A stretch of 64,000 nucleotides of DNA from NCBI RefSeq assembly GCF_023227765.1, contig NZ_JALKBZ010000003.1:1-64000 (forward strand), given 5' to 3'. Numbering within the stretch: position 1 is the first letter of the stretch; every line of letters starts with the position of its first letter. Under the pieces are notes generated by a model. The model worked only from the letters and a program-made list of their open reading frames with translations. It searched no databases and was not told where the DNA came from. Shown here one piece after another: positions 15,606 to 25,429 of this stretch. The translations under genes and the position numbers were made by a program. The stretch comes from Fuchsiella alkaliacetigena. GTDB taxonomy: Bacteria > Bacillota > Halanaerobiia > Halobacteroidales > Acetohalobiaceae.

Positions 15606-16919
15606 ATGAAAAAGACTTTTGTATTAGATACCAATGTATTAATTCATGATCCAACGGCTCTCTTTGCTTTTGATGATAATGATGTTGTAATTCCTATTGT
15701 AGTGATTGAGGAGATAGATGCCTTAAAGAGTCGTCAAGATACTGTAGGTAAGAATGCTCGGGCCGTTTCTCGTTATTTAGATGAGTTAAGAGAACTTGGT
15801 AGACTCTATGATAAAGTTAAGCTCAAAAGTGGTGGCACTTTGAAGGTAGAGTTCAATCATCAAGTGGAGGACTTATTACCTTCAGGCTTGGAGGAAAAAG
15901 AGGATAATAGAATTTTAGCTACTGCTTTGGGACTTAAGGAAGCTGTTGCTGACGATGCGCCGGTTATCTTAGTGACTAAAGATATTAATATGAGAATTAA
16001 GTCCGATGCTTTGGGAGTTGTAGCAGAGGACTATGAAACTAATAAAGTGGATATTGAAGAGCTATATAGTGGTTTAACTAATTTGCAGGTAGATGCTGAA
16101 AAGATAGATCAATTTCATGACCAGGGTAAACTGAGTAGTCAGGCTGAGCTATATCCTAATCAGTTCGTATTATTAGAGGATAACTTAGGAGGCTCTCAAT
16201 CTGCTTTAGGTAGGTATGATGTGGAGTCTGATTCTATTAAAAGTTTAATGATCCAAAATCCTAACATTTGGGGAATTAAGCCTAGAAACAAAGAACAGCA
16301 TTGTGCTTTTGAGCTACTTTTAAATGATGCAATTAAGCTAGTTACTTTAGTGGGGAAGGCAGGGACAGGAAAGACTCTTTTAGCCTTAGCTGCTGGTTTA
16401 GAAAAGGTAGTAGAGGAGAGAATTTTCAATAAATTATTGATAACTCGTCCGGTGGTGCCGATGGGGAATGATTTAGGTTATTTGCCTGGGGATATAGAGG
16501 ATAAACTACGTCCTTGGATGCAGCCTATCTATGATAATATGGAGTTTTTAGTTAGCAGTGATTCTGAAGACGATAAAGCAAGTAATATGATCCAAGACTT
16601 GCAGCAGATGGGCTTAGTAGAGTTGGAAGCTTTAACTTATATTCGTGGGCGTAGCATTCCTAAACAGTTTATTATTATTGATGAAGCTCAGAACTTAACT
16701 CCTCATGAGGTAAAGACGATCATTACTAGAGCTGGGGAGGATACTAAGATTGTATTGACTGGTGATCCTTATCAGATAGATCATCCTTATTTAGATAGTT
16801 GTAGTAATGGTTTAACTTATTTAGCGCAAAACTTTAAAGATCAGGGAATTGCAGGGCATATTACCTTTAATAAAGGAGAACGTTCAGAATTGGCAGAGAT
16901 AGCAGCTTCGATTTTATAA
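15606..16919 (+). CDS. PIN domain-PhoH ATPase fusion protein
   Basis: This 437-residue protein joins an N-terminal PIN nuclease domain ('FVLDTNVLIHDP' with D8, 'VVIEEIDALK', 'NRILATAL', 'LVTKDINMRIKSDALGV') to a C-terminal PhoH ATPase. The ATPase has Walker A 'GKAGTGKTLLALAAG' near residue 248 and Walker B 'FIIIDEAQNLTPHE' near 355. PIN-PhoH (YlaK/PhoH2-type) proteins are ATP-dependent RNA-acting enzymes; their cellular role is poorly defined. ATG 15606 was chosen over GTG 15597 because GGTGGAG is then well spaced. It overlaps the translation context of the preceding gene, so the two are likely coupled. Confidence 0.9.
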   Translation: MKKTFVLDTNVLIHDPTALFAFDDNDVVIPIVVIEEIDALKSRQDTVGKNARAVSRYLDELRELGRLYDKVKLKSGGTLKVEFNHQVEDLLPSGLEEKEDNRILATALGLKEAVADDAPVILVTKDINMRIKSDALGVVAEDYETNKVDIEELYSGLTNLQVDAEKIDQFHDQGKLSSQAELYPNQFVLLEDNLGGSQSALGRYDVESDSIKSLMIQNPNIWGIKPRNKEQHCAFELLLNDAIKLVTLVGKAGTGKTLLALAAGLEKVVEERIFNKLLITRPVVPMGNDLGYLPGDIEDKLRPWMQPIYDNMEFLVSSDSEDDKASNMIQDLQQMGLVELEALTYIRGRSIPKQFIIIDEAQNLTPHEVKTIITRAGEDTKIVLTGDPYQIDHPYLDSCSNGLTYLAQNFKDQGIAGHITFNKGERSELAEIAASIL

Positions 16920-17025
16920 GTAAATTTTTAATGAAAATATATCTTTAAATTGTATTCCTTTTTTCATTGATTAAGCAGGATAGTTATTCTATTTCAAGAA
17001 GTAATCATTTAGGAAGGGGTTGAAT

Positions 17026-17724
17026 ATGTCAGTAATAGAGAAAAACTTGAAAAAACTAAGAGATAAAATTGAAACTGCAGCTTCTAAAGTCGGTCGAGAA
17101 AGTAGTGAAGTAAAGTTAGTAGCTGTTACTAAAGGCAGAAGTTGTGCTGAAATTGAAGAACTTATTAAGTTAGGAGTAACTGATTTAGCAGAGAGTAGAG
17201 TACAAGAATTACGAGATAAGTATTTAGAATTAGCAGCAGATATTAACTGGCATATGATTGGCCATCTTCAGAGAAATAAAGTTAAGTATATTGCTCGAAT
17301 GGAAAACTGTAACTTAATTCATTCTTTAGATAGCTTTCGTTTAGCTAAAAGAATAAATAAGAGAGCTGAAATGGAAAATAGAATACTGAATACTTTAGTC
17401 CAAGTTAATATAGCCAAGGATGAAAATAAATTTGGTTTAATGCCCGAGAAACTAAAGGAATATTTAAAAGAAATTTCAGTTTTTGAGCATCTTCAGGTTA
17501 AAGGTTTGATGACAATGGTGCCTTATGTGGATGATCCTGAAGAGGTAAGAGATTACTTTAAAGGTATGAAGGAGCTGTTTGAAGAAATTAAAATAGCAGC
17601 AATTCCAGGAGTCGAGATGCAGGAACTATCAATGGGAATTAGTAATGATTATCAGGTGGCTATTGAAGAAGGAGCAACTATGGTTAGAATTGGTTCAGCT
17701 ATATTTGGGCCCCGTAAGTATTAA
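17026..17724 (+). CDS. yggS: PLP homeostasis protein YggS/YlmE
   Basis: This 232-residue, single-domain TIM-barrel protein binds pyridoxal phosphate and keeps the free PLP pool in balance. Family motifs are 'VKLVAVTKGRS' with the PLP lysine near residue 37, 'WHMIGHLQRNKVKYI' near 76, and the phosphate loop 'LSMGISNDYQVAIEEGATMVRIGSAIFG' near residues 203-230. ATG 17026 follows AGGAAGGGG by about 7 bases. It opens the ylm-type division cluster, where it usually precedes sepF. Confidence 0.93.
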   Translation: MSVIEKNLKKLRDKIETAASKVGRESSEVKLVAVTKGRSCAEIEELIKLGVTDLAESRVQELRDKYLELAADINWHMIGHLQRNKVKYIARMENCNLIHSLDSFRLAKRINKRAEMENRILNTLVQVNIAKDENKFGLMPEKLKEYLKEISVFEHLQVKGLMTMVPYVDDPEEVRDYFKGMKELFEEIKIAAIPGVEMQELSMGISNDYQVAIEEGATMVRIGSAIFGPRKY

Positions 17725-17760
17725 GTTGTTAAAATAAGTTAATTATTGAGGTGGAAAGAG

Positions 17761-18183
17761 GTGAAAGAGAAGATATTACAACAAATAGCTGATTTTTTGG
17801 GCTTTAAGGAGTTATATGAAGAGGACTGTGTAAATGCAGTTAATGATAAAAGTTTGCAGGGTCAAGAGCAGAATAAGGTAGTTAAACTTCATTCTTATGC
17901 TGAGAAGGAATTATTTGTAGTTAAACCTAATAAGTTTGAGGATGCTGCTACTATTGCTGATAAGTTGAAAGAACAGCAACCGGTGATTCTTGATTTACAA
18001 GAAACTGATGTACCTTTAGCTGCTAAGATAATAGACTTTATAAGTGGAGCTTCTTATGCTTTGGATGGTCATCGGGAAAAGTTAAGTGATAAAATATTTT
18101 TGTTTACTCCGCAGAATTTAAAGATTAATAATCAAGAACAGAGTATTAAAGAGAAGTTAGATTTGAAATTTTTGACTGACTAA
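17761..18183 (+). CDS. sepF: Cell division protein SepF
   Basis: This 140-residue protein has an N-terminal amphipathic helix (KEKILQQIADFLGF) that would bind membrane, a variable linker, and the compact SepF domain from about residue 45 to 125. That domain includes 'VVKPNKFEDAATIADKLKEQQPVILDLQETD' and 'IDFISGASYALDGH'. SepF anchors and bundles FtsZ filaments at the division site in Gram-positive lineages. GTG 17761 follows GAGGTGG by 6 bases and gives the proper N-terminus. It lies between yggS and proC as in other Firmicutes. Confidence 0.92.
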   Translation: MKEKILQQIADFLGFKELYEEDCVNAVNDKSLQGQEQNKVVKLHSYAEKELFVVKPNKFEDAATIADKLKEQQPVILDLQETDVPLAAKIIDFISGASYALDGHREKLSDKIFLFTPQNLKINNQEQSIKEKLDLKFLTD

Positions 18184-18217
18184 GTATAAATTATAGATTT
18201 AAATAGTTGGAGATAAG

Positions 18218-19036
18218 GTGGGAAAATTAGTGAAGAGTAGTAAGATTGGCTTTATAGGTACTGGTGCTATAGCTGAAGCTTTAATAAGTGGACTGCTAGA
18301 GAGTAATAGATTTAAGGCTGAACAGATAATCGGTAGTGATATTTCTAGTTCTAGACGGGAAGAATTAAAAACAAAGTACGGTATAGAAGTAACTGCTGAT
18401 AATAGGTTAGTAGTTCAGCAGAGCGATTATTTGATTTTAGCTGTTAAACCTCAAGTTTTGACAGAGGTCTTAGCGGAGATTAGTGAGTTAATAACTGTTG
18501 AACAGCTTATTTTATCTATTGCTGCCGGAGTTAATATTGATAGAATTGAGTCAGCAATTAGTGAAACTAGAGTGCCGATAGTTAGGGTGATGCCCAATAC
18601 TCCTGCTTTAGTAAAAGAGGGGGCTATAGCTTACTCCTTGGGTAGCTATGCTGATCAAAACTTGGCTGAACAGATTGAAAAATTATTAGGTGCTGTTGGT
18701 AAAGTAATTCAAGTTAAGGAGAGTTTAATGGATGCTGTGACTGGCTTAAGTGGGAGCGGGCCCGCTTTTGTACTGCTGATTTTGGAGGCTCTAGCTGCCG
18801 GAGGAGTTAGAAATGGATTGACTCATCAACAGGCTGAAGAGTTGGCTATACAGACATTATTAGGAACTGCTAAGTTAGCTTCAGAAAGTGAAGAACATCT
18901 GGCTGCTTTGCGAGATCAGGTTACTTCTCCAGCGGGAACTACTGCTGAAGGACTTTATAGTCTGGAACAAGGAGGAGTTAGAGCAGCTATTATTGAAGCC
19001 GTAAGTGCGGCTTGTGAGAGATCTAAAGAACTATAA
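18218..19036 (+). CDS. proC: Pyrroline-5-carboxylate reductase
   Basis: This 272-residue enzyme makes L-proline from pyrroline-5-carboxylate using NAD(P)H. The Rossmann motif 'IGFIGTGAIAEALISGLL' is near residues 9-26. 'AVKPQVL' and 'RVMPNTPALVKEGAIAYS' follow, and the C-terminal signature 'DQVTSPAGTTAEGLYSLEQGGVRAAIIEAV' is near 228-257. The GTG start follows GGAG. Besides biosynthesis, proline can serve as an osmolyte in halophiles. Position inside the ylm division cluster is common in clostridia. Confidence 0.95.
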   Translation: MGKLVKSSKIGFIGTGAIAEALISGLLESNRFKAEQIIGSDISSSRREELKTKYGIEVTADNRLVVQQSDYLILAVKPQVLTEVLAEISELITVEQLILSIAAGVNIDRIESAISETRVPIVRVMPNTPALVKEGAIAYSLGSYADQNLAEQIEKLLGAVGKVIQVKESLMDAVTGLSGSGPAFVLLILEALAAGGVRNGLTHQQAEELAIQTLLGTAKLASESEEHLAALRDQVTSPAGTTAEGLYSLEQGGVRAAIIEAVSAACERSKEL

Positions 19037-19055
19037 ATATTTAGGAGGGACGTGA

Positions 19056-19340
19056 ATGCACGGAATAATTCAACTGATTCGCTTTGTGTTTAGAATATAT
19101 ACTTGGATTTTAATTGCTAGGGTAATTTCTACTTGGGTGAGTCCGCCTACACATAATCCAAATGTAAGGAAAATTTTGCGCTTTATTTATCAGGTTACTG
19201 AGCCAATATTAGCTCCCCTAAGACAGCTGTTACCTACTAGGGGAATTGGGATTGACCTTTCTCCAATAGTGGCTTTTATTTTAATCAGAATTATTGAAAC
19301 ATCTTTAATTAGAATTCTAATGGGAGTATTTATATATTAG
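19056..19340 (+). CDS. yggT: YggT/YlmG family membrane protein
   Basis: This 94-residue protein has two membrane segments (about residues 4-24 and 62-82) around a loop with 'ISTWVSPPTHNPNVRKILRF' and 'VTEPILAPLRQLLP'. The latter is the YggT signature. Members of the family affect cell division, septum placement or osmotic behaviour; the mechanism is not known. It sits between proC and ylmH with an AGGAGGG ribosome site. Confidence 0.9.
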   Translation: MHGIIQLIRFVFRIYTWILIARVISTWVSPPTHNPNVRKILRFIYQVTEPILAPLRQLLPTRGIGIDLSPIVAFILIRIIETSLIRILMGVFIY

Positions 19341-19364
19341 CTATAACTGTTGAAAGTGGAGGGA

Positions 19365-20159
19365 ATGCTTTTGTTTAATCAGGAGAAACTGTTAAAGCAG
19401 GTTGATGATGAAAATGAAAGGATAATGGCAGCTAATATTCTAGATAAAGCAGAACAAACTTTACGTAGTCATGAGCCCGTTTTTAGTAACTTTTTAAATC
19501 CTTATCAGCGTAGCTTAGTAGAGCCAGTTTTAGATAAAATTCATGATTTGAAATACAGGAGCTATGGTGCTTTTAAGAAAGCGGAACGTAAAATATTAGC
19601 TTTAGCTCCGGACTACTATATGTGGGAGCTATTAACAGAACCTTTAGTTATCTTAGAGATTAAAGGAAACTTCAAGTTTGAAAATGTTAATCATCGTGAT
19701 TTTTTAGGAGCAATTTTAGGAACTGGAATTAAGCGGGAGTTAATAGGTGATTTGCTGGTTGCAGATGATGGTTGTCAGGTAATTGTTTTAGCTGAAATTA
19801 AGGAGTATTTACTGTTAAATCTAGAACGAGTGCATAAGGTTCCAGTAGAGATTGAAGAAATTAGTGCTGAACGATTATCTTTACCGACACAGAGAGTGAA
19901 GAAAATTAAGAGTACAGTAGCTTCTTTGCGCTTAGATTCGGTGGCTAGTTCTGGTTTTGCTACTTCTAGAACTAAAATGGCGCGAGAGATTGAGGCAGGT
20001 AAGGTGAAATTAAACTGGCAACAGGAGACAGATCCGGCTCAAAAGATAGACTTAACAGATGTGATTTCTATTCGCGGGCGAGGTAGAGTAGAAATAGATG
20101 AGATATTAGGTGAATCTAAAAAAGGGAGAATTAAGTTAGTTACTAAAAGATATCTTTAA
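19365..20159 (+). CDS. ylmH: YlmH, S4-domain RNA-binding protein
   Basis: This roughly 264-residue protein has an N-terminal domain typical of YlmH ('FLNPYQRSLVEPVL' near residue 40; 'ENVNHRDFLGAILGTGIKRELIGDLLV' near 105-132). It ends in an S4 RNA-binding domain ('LRLDSVASSGFATSRTKMAREIEAGKVKLNW'). YlmH binds ribosomal or tRNA-like RNA and has a proposed ribosome-rescue role in Bacillus. The GTGGAGGG ribosome site is only 1-2 bases from ATG 19365, so TTG 19371 may be the true start. It is followed directly by divIVA. Confidence 0.9.
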   Translation: MLLFNQEKLLKQVDDENERIMAANILDKAEQTLRSHEPVFSNFLNPYQRSLVEPVLDKIHDLKYRSYGAFKKAERKILALAPDYYMWELLTEPLVILEIKGNFKFENVNHRDFLGAILGTGIKRELIGDLLVADDGCQVIVLAEIKEYLLLNLERVHKVPVEIEEISAERLSLPTQRVKKIKSTVASLRLDSVASSGFATSRTKMAREIEAGKVKLNWQQETDPAQKIDLTDVISIRGRGRVEIDEILGESKKGRIKLVTKRYL

Positions 20160-20172
20160 GGAGATGATTTAA

Positions 20173-21438
20173 GTGGAAGAGTTTTTAACGCCGTTGGATA
20201 TCTATAATAAGGAGTTTAGTCGCACGTTTTCTGTGTGGTCTTATAACGATAAAGAAGTGGATGCTTTTTTAGACTTAGTAGGAGAATGTTATGAACATTT
20301 ATATACTAGTAATGAAGAATTAAAGAAGGAAGTTTCTGAATTAAAGAGGCGTTTGCAGGATTATAAGGATCGAGAAGAGACTATTAATAAGACTTTGGAT
20401 ACGATTAAAGATACTGCCGATAGCCATCAACAGACTGCTCGGGAGGAAGCTAGATCAATTATTAGAAATGCCCAGGAAAAAGCGGTTAATCTTAAAGAAA
20501 AAGCTGAAACTGAAGCTAATAAACTAATTGAAAATGCTGAGGCAGAGGCTGAAAGAATTCTCGATAGAGCTGAAAATGAAGCTGAGAAGTTATTAAGCAA
20601 TGCTCAGGCTGAATTTGAGCAGAAATTGGAAAGATATAACGCGGAATTGGAGAAGCAGCGTAGTAAGTATCAGGACTTAATTGAACATAAAGAGCTATTT
20701 GAGATGAAGTTTAAAACTTTGCTTAGAATACATCTAAATATGTTAGAAGAAGAACAAGAAGTGGATGAGTTAGCTGAGCTAAGTCAGCAAGAAGATCTAA
20801 CTTTGAATGATTTGCAAAAAGAGTTTGAGACAACTCAGGAAATGGATAAGTTAACAGTAGAGAACTCAGAAAATGATGATAAAGATGATGAAGATGAGTT
20901 TGAAAAGGATACTGAAGATAAGAGCTGGGAAGCTGAACAAGGAGAATCGGAAAAAGCAGAGCAAGAAGTAGTTTCAGAAGTTAATGAAGAGGTGCAGGAA
21001 GCTAGTCAAGAGGTAGCTAGTACTGAAGAAAAAGTGGAAGCGGATAGTCAAGAAAATCAGAAAAATGAAGAGCAGGATATTGAGCTAGATAACGAAGAGA
21101 TAATATCTATTTTGGAGCAGATAGATAATTCTGATCAGGAACAGCTAGAAGATTCAAATAATTTGGATTTAAAAGAAGCATCGGATTCTGAGGTTGACGA
21201 GTGGGATGAAGAATCCTTAGAGGCTAATAAATTAAATAATATTGACCAGGCTGGAGAAGAAGCAATGAATGTTTTAGAACAGACTAATAAATTAAATGAT
21301 TTATCTGAACTTGATGTAGATGAATTAGAGCAGAATGCTGGACTCAATGAATTAAAGTCAGGTTTTAAAAAGAACTTTAATGTGGACTTTGATGTTGAGG
21401 AGCAGGGAGAAGCTGCTAATGAAGAAGAGGATGAATAA
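20173..21438 (+). CDS. divIVA: DivIVA domain protein with long acidic C-terminus
   Basis: This 421-residue protein starts with the DivIVA membrane-binding head (LTPLDIYNKEFSRTFSVWSY, then 'EVDAFLDLVGECYEHLY'). The next 140 residues are coiled coil, rich in Ala, Glu and Lys repeats. From about residue 195 to the end the sequence is extremely acidic and low-complexity (Glu, Asp, Asn, Gln), roughly doubling the usual length. DivIVA marks negatively curved membrane at poles and septa and recruits division or sporulation proteins. The GTG start follows AAGGAG by 9 bases. The acidic tail fits a halophile and is probably disordered. Confidence 0.93.
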   Translation: MEEFLTPLDIYNKEFSRTFSVWSYNDKEVDAFLDLVGECYEHLYTSNEELKKEVSELKRRLQDYKDREETINKTLDTIKDTADSHQQTAREEARSIIRNAQEKAVNLKEKAETEANKLIENAEAEAERILDRAENEAEKLLSNAQAEFEQKLERYNAELEKQRSKYQDLIEHKELFEMKFKTLLRIHLNMLEEEQEVDELAELSQQEDLTLNDLQKEFETTQEMDKLTVENSENDDKDDEDEFEKDTEDKSWEAEQGESEKAEQEVVSEVNEEVQEASQEVASTEEKVEADSQENQKNEEQDIELDNEEIISILEQIDNSDQEQLEDSNNLDLKEASDSEVDEWDEESLEANKLNNIDQAGEEAMNVLEQTNKLNDLSELDVDELEQNAGLNELKSGFKKNFNVDFDVEEQGEAANEEEDE

Positions 21439-21462
21439 AGCTAGAGTTGGAGTGTGATGAGG

Positions 21463-22167
21463 ATGAAAATAGGCATTATTGGGGCAATGGAAGCAGAAAT
21501 TGAGTTATTGAAAGTAGATTTGGAGTTAGCTGAAGTATTAGAGAAGGCAGGAATGAAGTTTTATACAGGAACTTTGCAAAATAAAGAAGTTGTATTAGTT
21601 AAGAGTGGAATTGGCAAGGTGAATGCTGCTTTGTGTGCTCAAATTTTAATAGATCACTTTCAGGTAGCTCGGGTTATCTTTACTGGGGTTGCTGGGGCAG
21701 TGGATGCCCAGTTAGAAGTAGGGGATATAGTAATTTCTGCTGATGCTGTTCAGCATGACCTCGATGCTACAGCTATAGGTCATGAGTTAGGTGAGGTACC
21801 TAATCTGGATAAAACTGTTTTTAAAGCCGATGATGAGTTAATAGCTGCGGCTAAAACGGCTAGTGAAAAGTTAGCTAAAGAAGATGGATTGAAAGTGATT
21901 ACTGGTCGGGTTCTTTCCGGTGACCAGTTTATAGCTGAACGGGAAAAAGTAGAATGGCTTAGAGAAACCTTTGCTGGTCACTGTGCTGAAATGGAAGGAG
22001 CTGCTGTAGGCCAGACCTGTTTTTTGAATGAAACTCCCTTTGTGATTATTAGGTCTATGTCTGATAAAGCTGATGGAGGAGCAGAGGTTGATTATCCTAC
22101 CTTTATGAAGCAAGTAGCTAAACATTCGGCACAGATAGTTAAAGAAATGCTGGGTCAGCATTTATAG
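21463..22167 (+). CDS. mtnN: 5'-methylthioadenosine/S-adenosylhomocysteine nucleosidase
   Basis: This 234-residue enzyme cleaves SAH and MTA to adenine and the thioribosyl product, clearing the inhibitory products of SAM-dependent reactions. The N-terminus 'MKIGIIGAMEAEIELL', the loop 'VIFTGVAGAVDAQLEVGDIVIS' near residue 70 and the active-site stretch 'AEMEGAAVGQTCF' near 176 are diagnostic. ATG 21463 gives the family N-terminus; an earlier ATG at 21457 is also possible. Its place between divIVA and ileS is unusual for the ylm cluster but gives no hint of another function. Confidence 0.94.
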   Translation: MKIGIIGAMEAEIELLKVDLELAEVLEKAGMKFYTGTLQNKEVVLVKSGIGKVNAALCAQILIDHFQVARVIFTGVAGAVDAQLEVGDIVISADAVQHDLDATAIGHELGEVPNLDKTVFKADDELIAAAKTASEKLAKEDGLKVITGRVLSGDQFIAEREKVEWLRETFAGHCAEMEGAAVGQTCFLNETPFVIIRSMSDKADGGAEVDYPTFMKQVAKHSAQIVKEMLGQHL

Positions 22168-22181
22168 TATTAAAAATATCC

Positions 22182-22210
22182 TTGACGGATTTTAAAAACT
22201 GTAATATAAT
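22182..22210 (+). promoter_or_regulatory. Promoter of the T-box-controlled ileS gene
   Basis: TTGACG (22182-22187) and TATAAT (22205-22210) are separated by 17 bases. The promoter lies just upstream of the T-box leader and 300 bases before ileS. Confidence 0.88.
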
Positions 22211-22229
22211 ATAAAGCAAATTAAAATAA

Positions 22230-22482
22230 TAATCCTAATTGCTATGATAGAGAAGAGTAAATAGGTTGAAAGTGCTTAGCGAGCCGGAGAACTGGTGAAA
22301 GTCTGGCCACGGACAACTTATTGAAGATCATCTCTGAGCAGTCTAACTGAAATTAATAGTAAGTTTGGACCGGTAGCTACCGTTATCAGCTTTAGAGATA
22401 GAAAGGTTGGCTCAATAGCAGCTTTTCTAATTAGGGTGGTACCGCAGGTAAACCTTGTCCCTTAGGGGATGAGGTTTTTTAA
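22230..22482 (+). ncRNA. T-box leader of ileS
   Basis: The leader carries the T-box consensus AGGGTGGTACCGC (22433-22445), which pairs with the uncharged tRNA 3' end. A classic Stem I lies upstream, with AGAGAAGAGTA near 22250 and, before 'TCTGAG', the sequence GAAGATCA. ATC there is the likely specifier codon and reads tRNA-Ile. An intrinsic terminator follows: CCTTGTCCC (22453-22461) with GGGATGAGG (22466-22474), then a T-run. Uncharged tRNA-Ile would favour the antiterminator and turn on ileS. Confidence 0.95.
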
Positions 22483-22515
22483 ATTTTAAATTTAATTTGG
22501 AGGTGGAATTAGTTA

Positions 22516-25296
22516 ATGGATTATAAAGAAACATTGGATTTACCACAGACGGAGTTTCCGATGCGAGCTAATCTATCGGAGCGCGAAGAGGACTTTCAGG
22601 AGTTTTGGCAGGAAAATGAGGTTTATGAACAGGCCTTGCAGAAAAGAGAAGGAGCTGAAAAGTTTATTCTTCATGATGGCCCGCCTTATGCTAATGGTGA
22701 TATACACATTGGTCATGCTTTAAATAAGATTTTAAAGGATATTGTAACTCGTTATCAGACCTTGAATGGTTATCAATCACCTTATATTCCGGGCTGGGAT
22801 ACGCACGGATTACCTATTGAACATCAGGTGACTAAGGAATTAGGGGAGCAAAAGAAAGAACTGAGTATAGCCGAGTTGCGTGAAGAGTGCAAAGATTATG
22901 CTTTGAAGTATGTAGATCGTCAGCGAGACCAGTTTAAGCGTTTAGGCGTTTGGGGAGATTGGGAAAATCCCTATATTACTTTAAATCCTGAATATGAAGC
23001 TAAGCAAATTGAAGTTTTTGGTGAAATGGCCAAACAGGGTTATCTTTATAAAGGTCTAAAACCGGTTCATTGGTGTGTGGACTGTGGAACTGCCTTAGCT
23101 GAGGCTGAGGTGGAGTACGGTGAAGATAGGGCTCCTTCTATTTACGTTAAGTTTCCAGTTAAGGAGTCTTGGAAGGTTGGTGATACGGAATTAACAGCAG
23201 CCGAAAGTTATGTAGTTATTTGGACTACTACTCCTTGGACTATACCTTCTAATATGGCTATCTCGGTTCATCCTGATTTTGAATATGTAGTAGTTGAAGC
23301 TGAGGGAGAGCTGTTGGTGTTGGCTAAGGAGTTGCTGGATGAAGTAATGGAGATTTGTGGTATTGATGATTATAAAGTTTTAGAGAAGGTTAAAGGAGCT
23401 GATTTAGAAGGTTTAATAACTAAGCATCCTTTCTTTGATAGAGAATCGCCGCTTATTTTAGGTGAGCACGTTACTTTAGAACAGGGTAGTGGTTGTGTGC
23501 ATACTGCTCCGGGCCATGGTCATGAGGACTATGTAATTGCTCAAGAGTATGATATTCCGGTTTTTGCACCTATGAATGATCAAGGAGTATTTACTGAAGA
23601 AGCAGGGCCCTTTGCTGGCATGTACTATGATGATGCAAATATTAAGGTAACTGATTTATTAAAAGAAGATAATTTATTGATGGATTTAAGTTTTATTGAT
23701 CATTCTTATCCTCATTGTTGGCGTTGTAAGAGTCCAGTTATCTTTAGAGCTACTGAGCAGTGGTTTGCTTCAATTGATGCTATTAAGGATAGAGCGTTAG
23801 CAGCTGTTAAAGAGGTGAATTGGTATCCGAGTTGGGGAGAAGAGAGAATTTCCAATATGATTGCCGATCGTTCCGACTGGTGTATTTCTAGACAGAAAGT
23901 CTGGGGGGTACCGATTCCTATATTTTACTGCTTAGACTGTGGGCACGATATAATGAATGAAGAAAGCTTAACTGCTGTCCAAGAGTTATTTGCTGAGCAA
24001 GGCTCTAATGCTTGGTTTGAGCTGTCAGCTGAAGAAATTTTACCGACTGGATTTGAATGTGCAGAGTGTGGAAGCAGTGATTTTGAAAAGGAAAGCGATA
24101 TAATGGATGTCTGGTTCGATTCTGGAGCTAGTCACGCAGCAGTATTGGAGAACTATGAAGAACTGCGCCGACCGGCTGATCTTTACTTAGAAGGTACTGA
24201 TCAGTATCGGGGTTGGTTTAACTCTTCCTTATTGACTTCTATTGCTTATAAAGACGAAGCTCCTTATCGAGCTGTAGTAACTAATGGATTTACTGTAGAT
24301 GCTAAAGGGAAAAAGATGTCTAAGTCACAAGGGAATGTAGTTGCTCCGCAAGAGGTTATAGATCAGTACGGAGCCGATATTCTCAGACTTTGGGTAGCTT
24401 CTTCGAACTTCAAAGAAGACATGCGGATTTCCGATGAGATACTACAGCAGAATGCTGAGGTTTACAGAAGGATTCGCAATACTTTAAAATATATCTTAGG
24501 AAATCTAAACGATTTCGATCCAGCTGTGAATAGAATTGATTATGCTGAATTACCGGAGTTGGATCAATGGGCCCTACACAAGTTACAACAGTTGATTAAA
24601 GGGGTTAATGCTGCTTATGAGGAGTATGAGTACCATAAACTCTACCATCAAGTGCATAACTTCTGTTCTGTAGAGATGAGCTCTTTTTATATGGATGTCT
24701 TAAAAGATAGATTATATACTTCCGGTACCGATTCTGAGTCTCGTCGAGCAGCGCAGACGGTAATGTATGAGATTTTAACTACTTTAGTTAGAATCTTAGC
24801 TCCAGTATTAGTCCATACTGCTGAAGAAACTTGGCAGCATTTACCGGAAAGCTGCAAAGAAGAAGCTAGTATTTTCTTAACCGATTGGCCTAGTGTAAAG
24901 GATGATTATTTAGATCAAGAGTTAGAAAGCAAATGGAATAGATTATTAGCAGTTAGAAAAGATGTATCTAAAGCACTAGAGTTAGCTAGAAATGAAGGTA
25001 CTGTTGGTCATTCTCTTGATGCAGCAGTAGAGCTTTATACTGCTGAAGAGGAATTAGCTGACTTTTTAAAGCAGTTTGATAACTTAGCTGATCTGTTTAT
25101 AGTTTCTAAAGTGGAACTGCTTGAGTTCGAGCTTGAGGATTCAGCAACTTATGAAGGGGAAGAGACAGCAGTGGAGGTAGTAGTTAAGTCTGCTCCCGGT
25201 GAAAAGTGTGAACGTTGCTGGAAATACTGTGAGACGGTTGGTGAAGATGCAGAGCATGCTACTATTTGTAGTAGCTGCTTAGAGGTAATAAAATAG
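22516..25296 (+). CDS. ileS: Isoleucyl-tRNA synthetase
   Basis: This 926-residue enzyme charges tRNA-Ile. The class I signature '[15 protein letters not shown]' is near residue 60-74. The editing (CP1) domain follows, with '[14 protein letters not shown]' near 235. The KMSKS loop '[12 protein letters not shown]' is near 597-608. The C-terminal zinc site has 'CERCWKYC' and 'CSSC' near residues 897-923. The last third is the anticodon-binding region. Length is typical of bacterial IleS. Expression is governed by the T-box leader; an intrinsic terminator follows. Confidence 0.98.
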   Translation: MDYKETLDLPQTEFPMRANLSEREEDFQEFWQENEVYEQALQKREGAEKFILHDGPPYANGDIHIGHALNKILKDIVTRYQTLNGYQSPYIPGWDTHGLPIEHQVTKELGEQKKELSIAELREECKDYALKYVDRQRDQFKRLGVWGDWENPYITLNPEYEAKQIEVFGEMAKQGYLYKGLKPVHWCVDCGTALAEAEVEYGEDRAPSIYVKFPVKESWKVGDTELTAAESYVVIWTTTPWTIPSNMAISVHPDFEYVVVEAEGELLVLAKELLDEVMEICGIDDYKVLEKVKGADLEGLITKHPFFDRESPLILGEHVTLEQGSGCVHTAPGHGHEDYVIAQEYDIPVFAPMNDQGVFTEEAGPFAGMYYDDANIKVTDLLKEDNLLMDLSFIDHSYPHCWRCKSPVIFRATEQWFASIDAIKDRALAAVKEVNWYPSWGEERISNMIADRSDWCISRQKVWGVPIPIFYCLDCGHDIMNEESLTAVQELFAEQGSNAWFELSAEEILPTGFECAECGSSDFEKESDIMDVWFDSGASHAAVLENYEELRRPADLYLEGTDQYRGWFNSSLLTSIAYKDEAPYRAVVTNGFTVDAKGKKMSKSQGNVVAPQEVIDQYGADILRLWVASSNFKEDMRISDEILQQNAEVYRRIRNTLKYILGNLNDFDPAVNRIDYAELPELDQWALHKLQQLIKGVNAAYEEYEYHKLYHQVHNFCSVEMSSFYMDVLKDRLYTSGTDSESRRAAQTVMYEILTTLVRILAPVLVHTAEETWQHLPESCKEEASIFLTDWPSVKDDYLDQELESKWNRLLAVRKDVSKALELARNEGTVGHSLDAAVELYTAEEELADFLKQFDNLADLFIVSKVELLEFELEDSATYEGEETAVEVVVKSAPGEKCERCWKYCETVGEDAEHATICSSCLEVIK

Positions 25297-25309
25297 TTGT
25301 AGATTAAAG

Positions 25310-25342
25310 AGCCTGAGTTGTTATTTAACTTAGGCTTTTTTT
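25310..25342 (+). terminator. Terminator after ileS
   Basis: AGCCTGAGTT (25310-25319) pairs with AACTTAGGCT (25327-25336), followed by seven T residues. Confidence 0.9.
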
Positions 25343-25429
25343 ATTTTGCAACGATTTTGGTGTAAAGTTTAGTTAATAGTTGATAATTGGAATTCAAAAA
25401 CTTAATTTTATTACCACAATATTGGTATA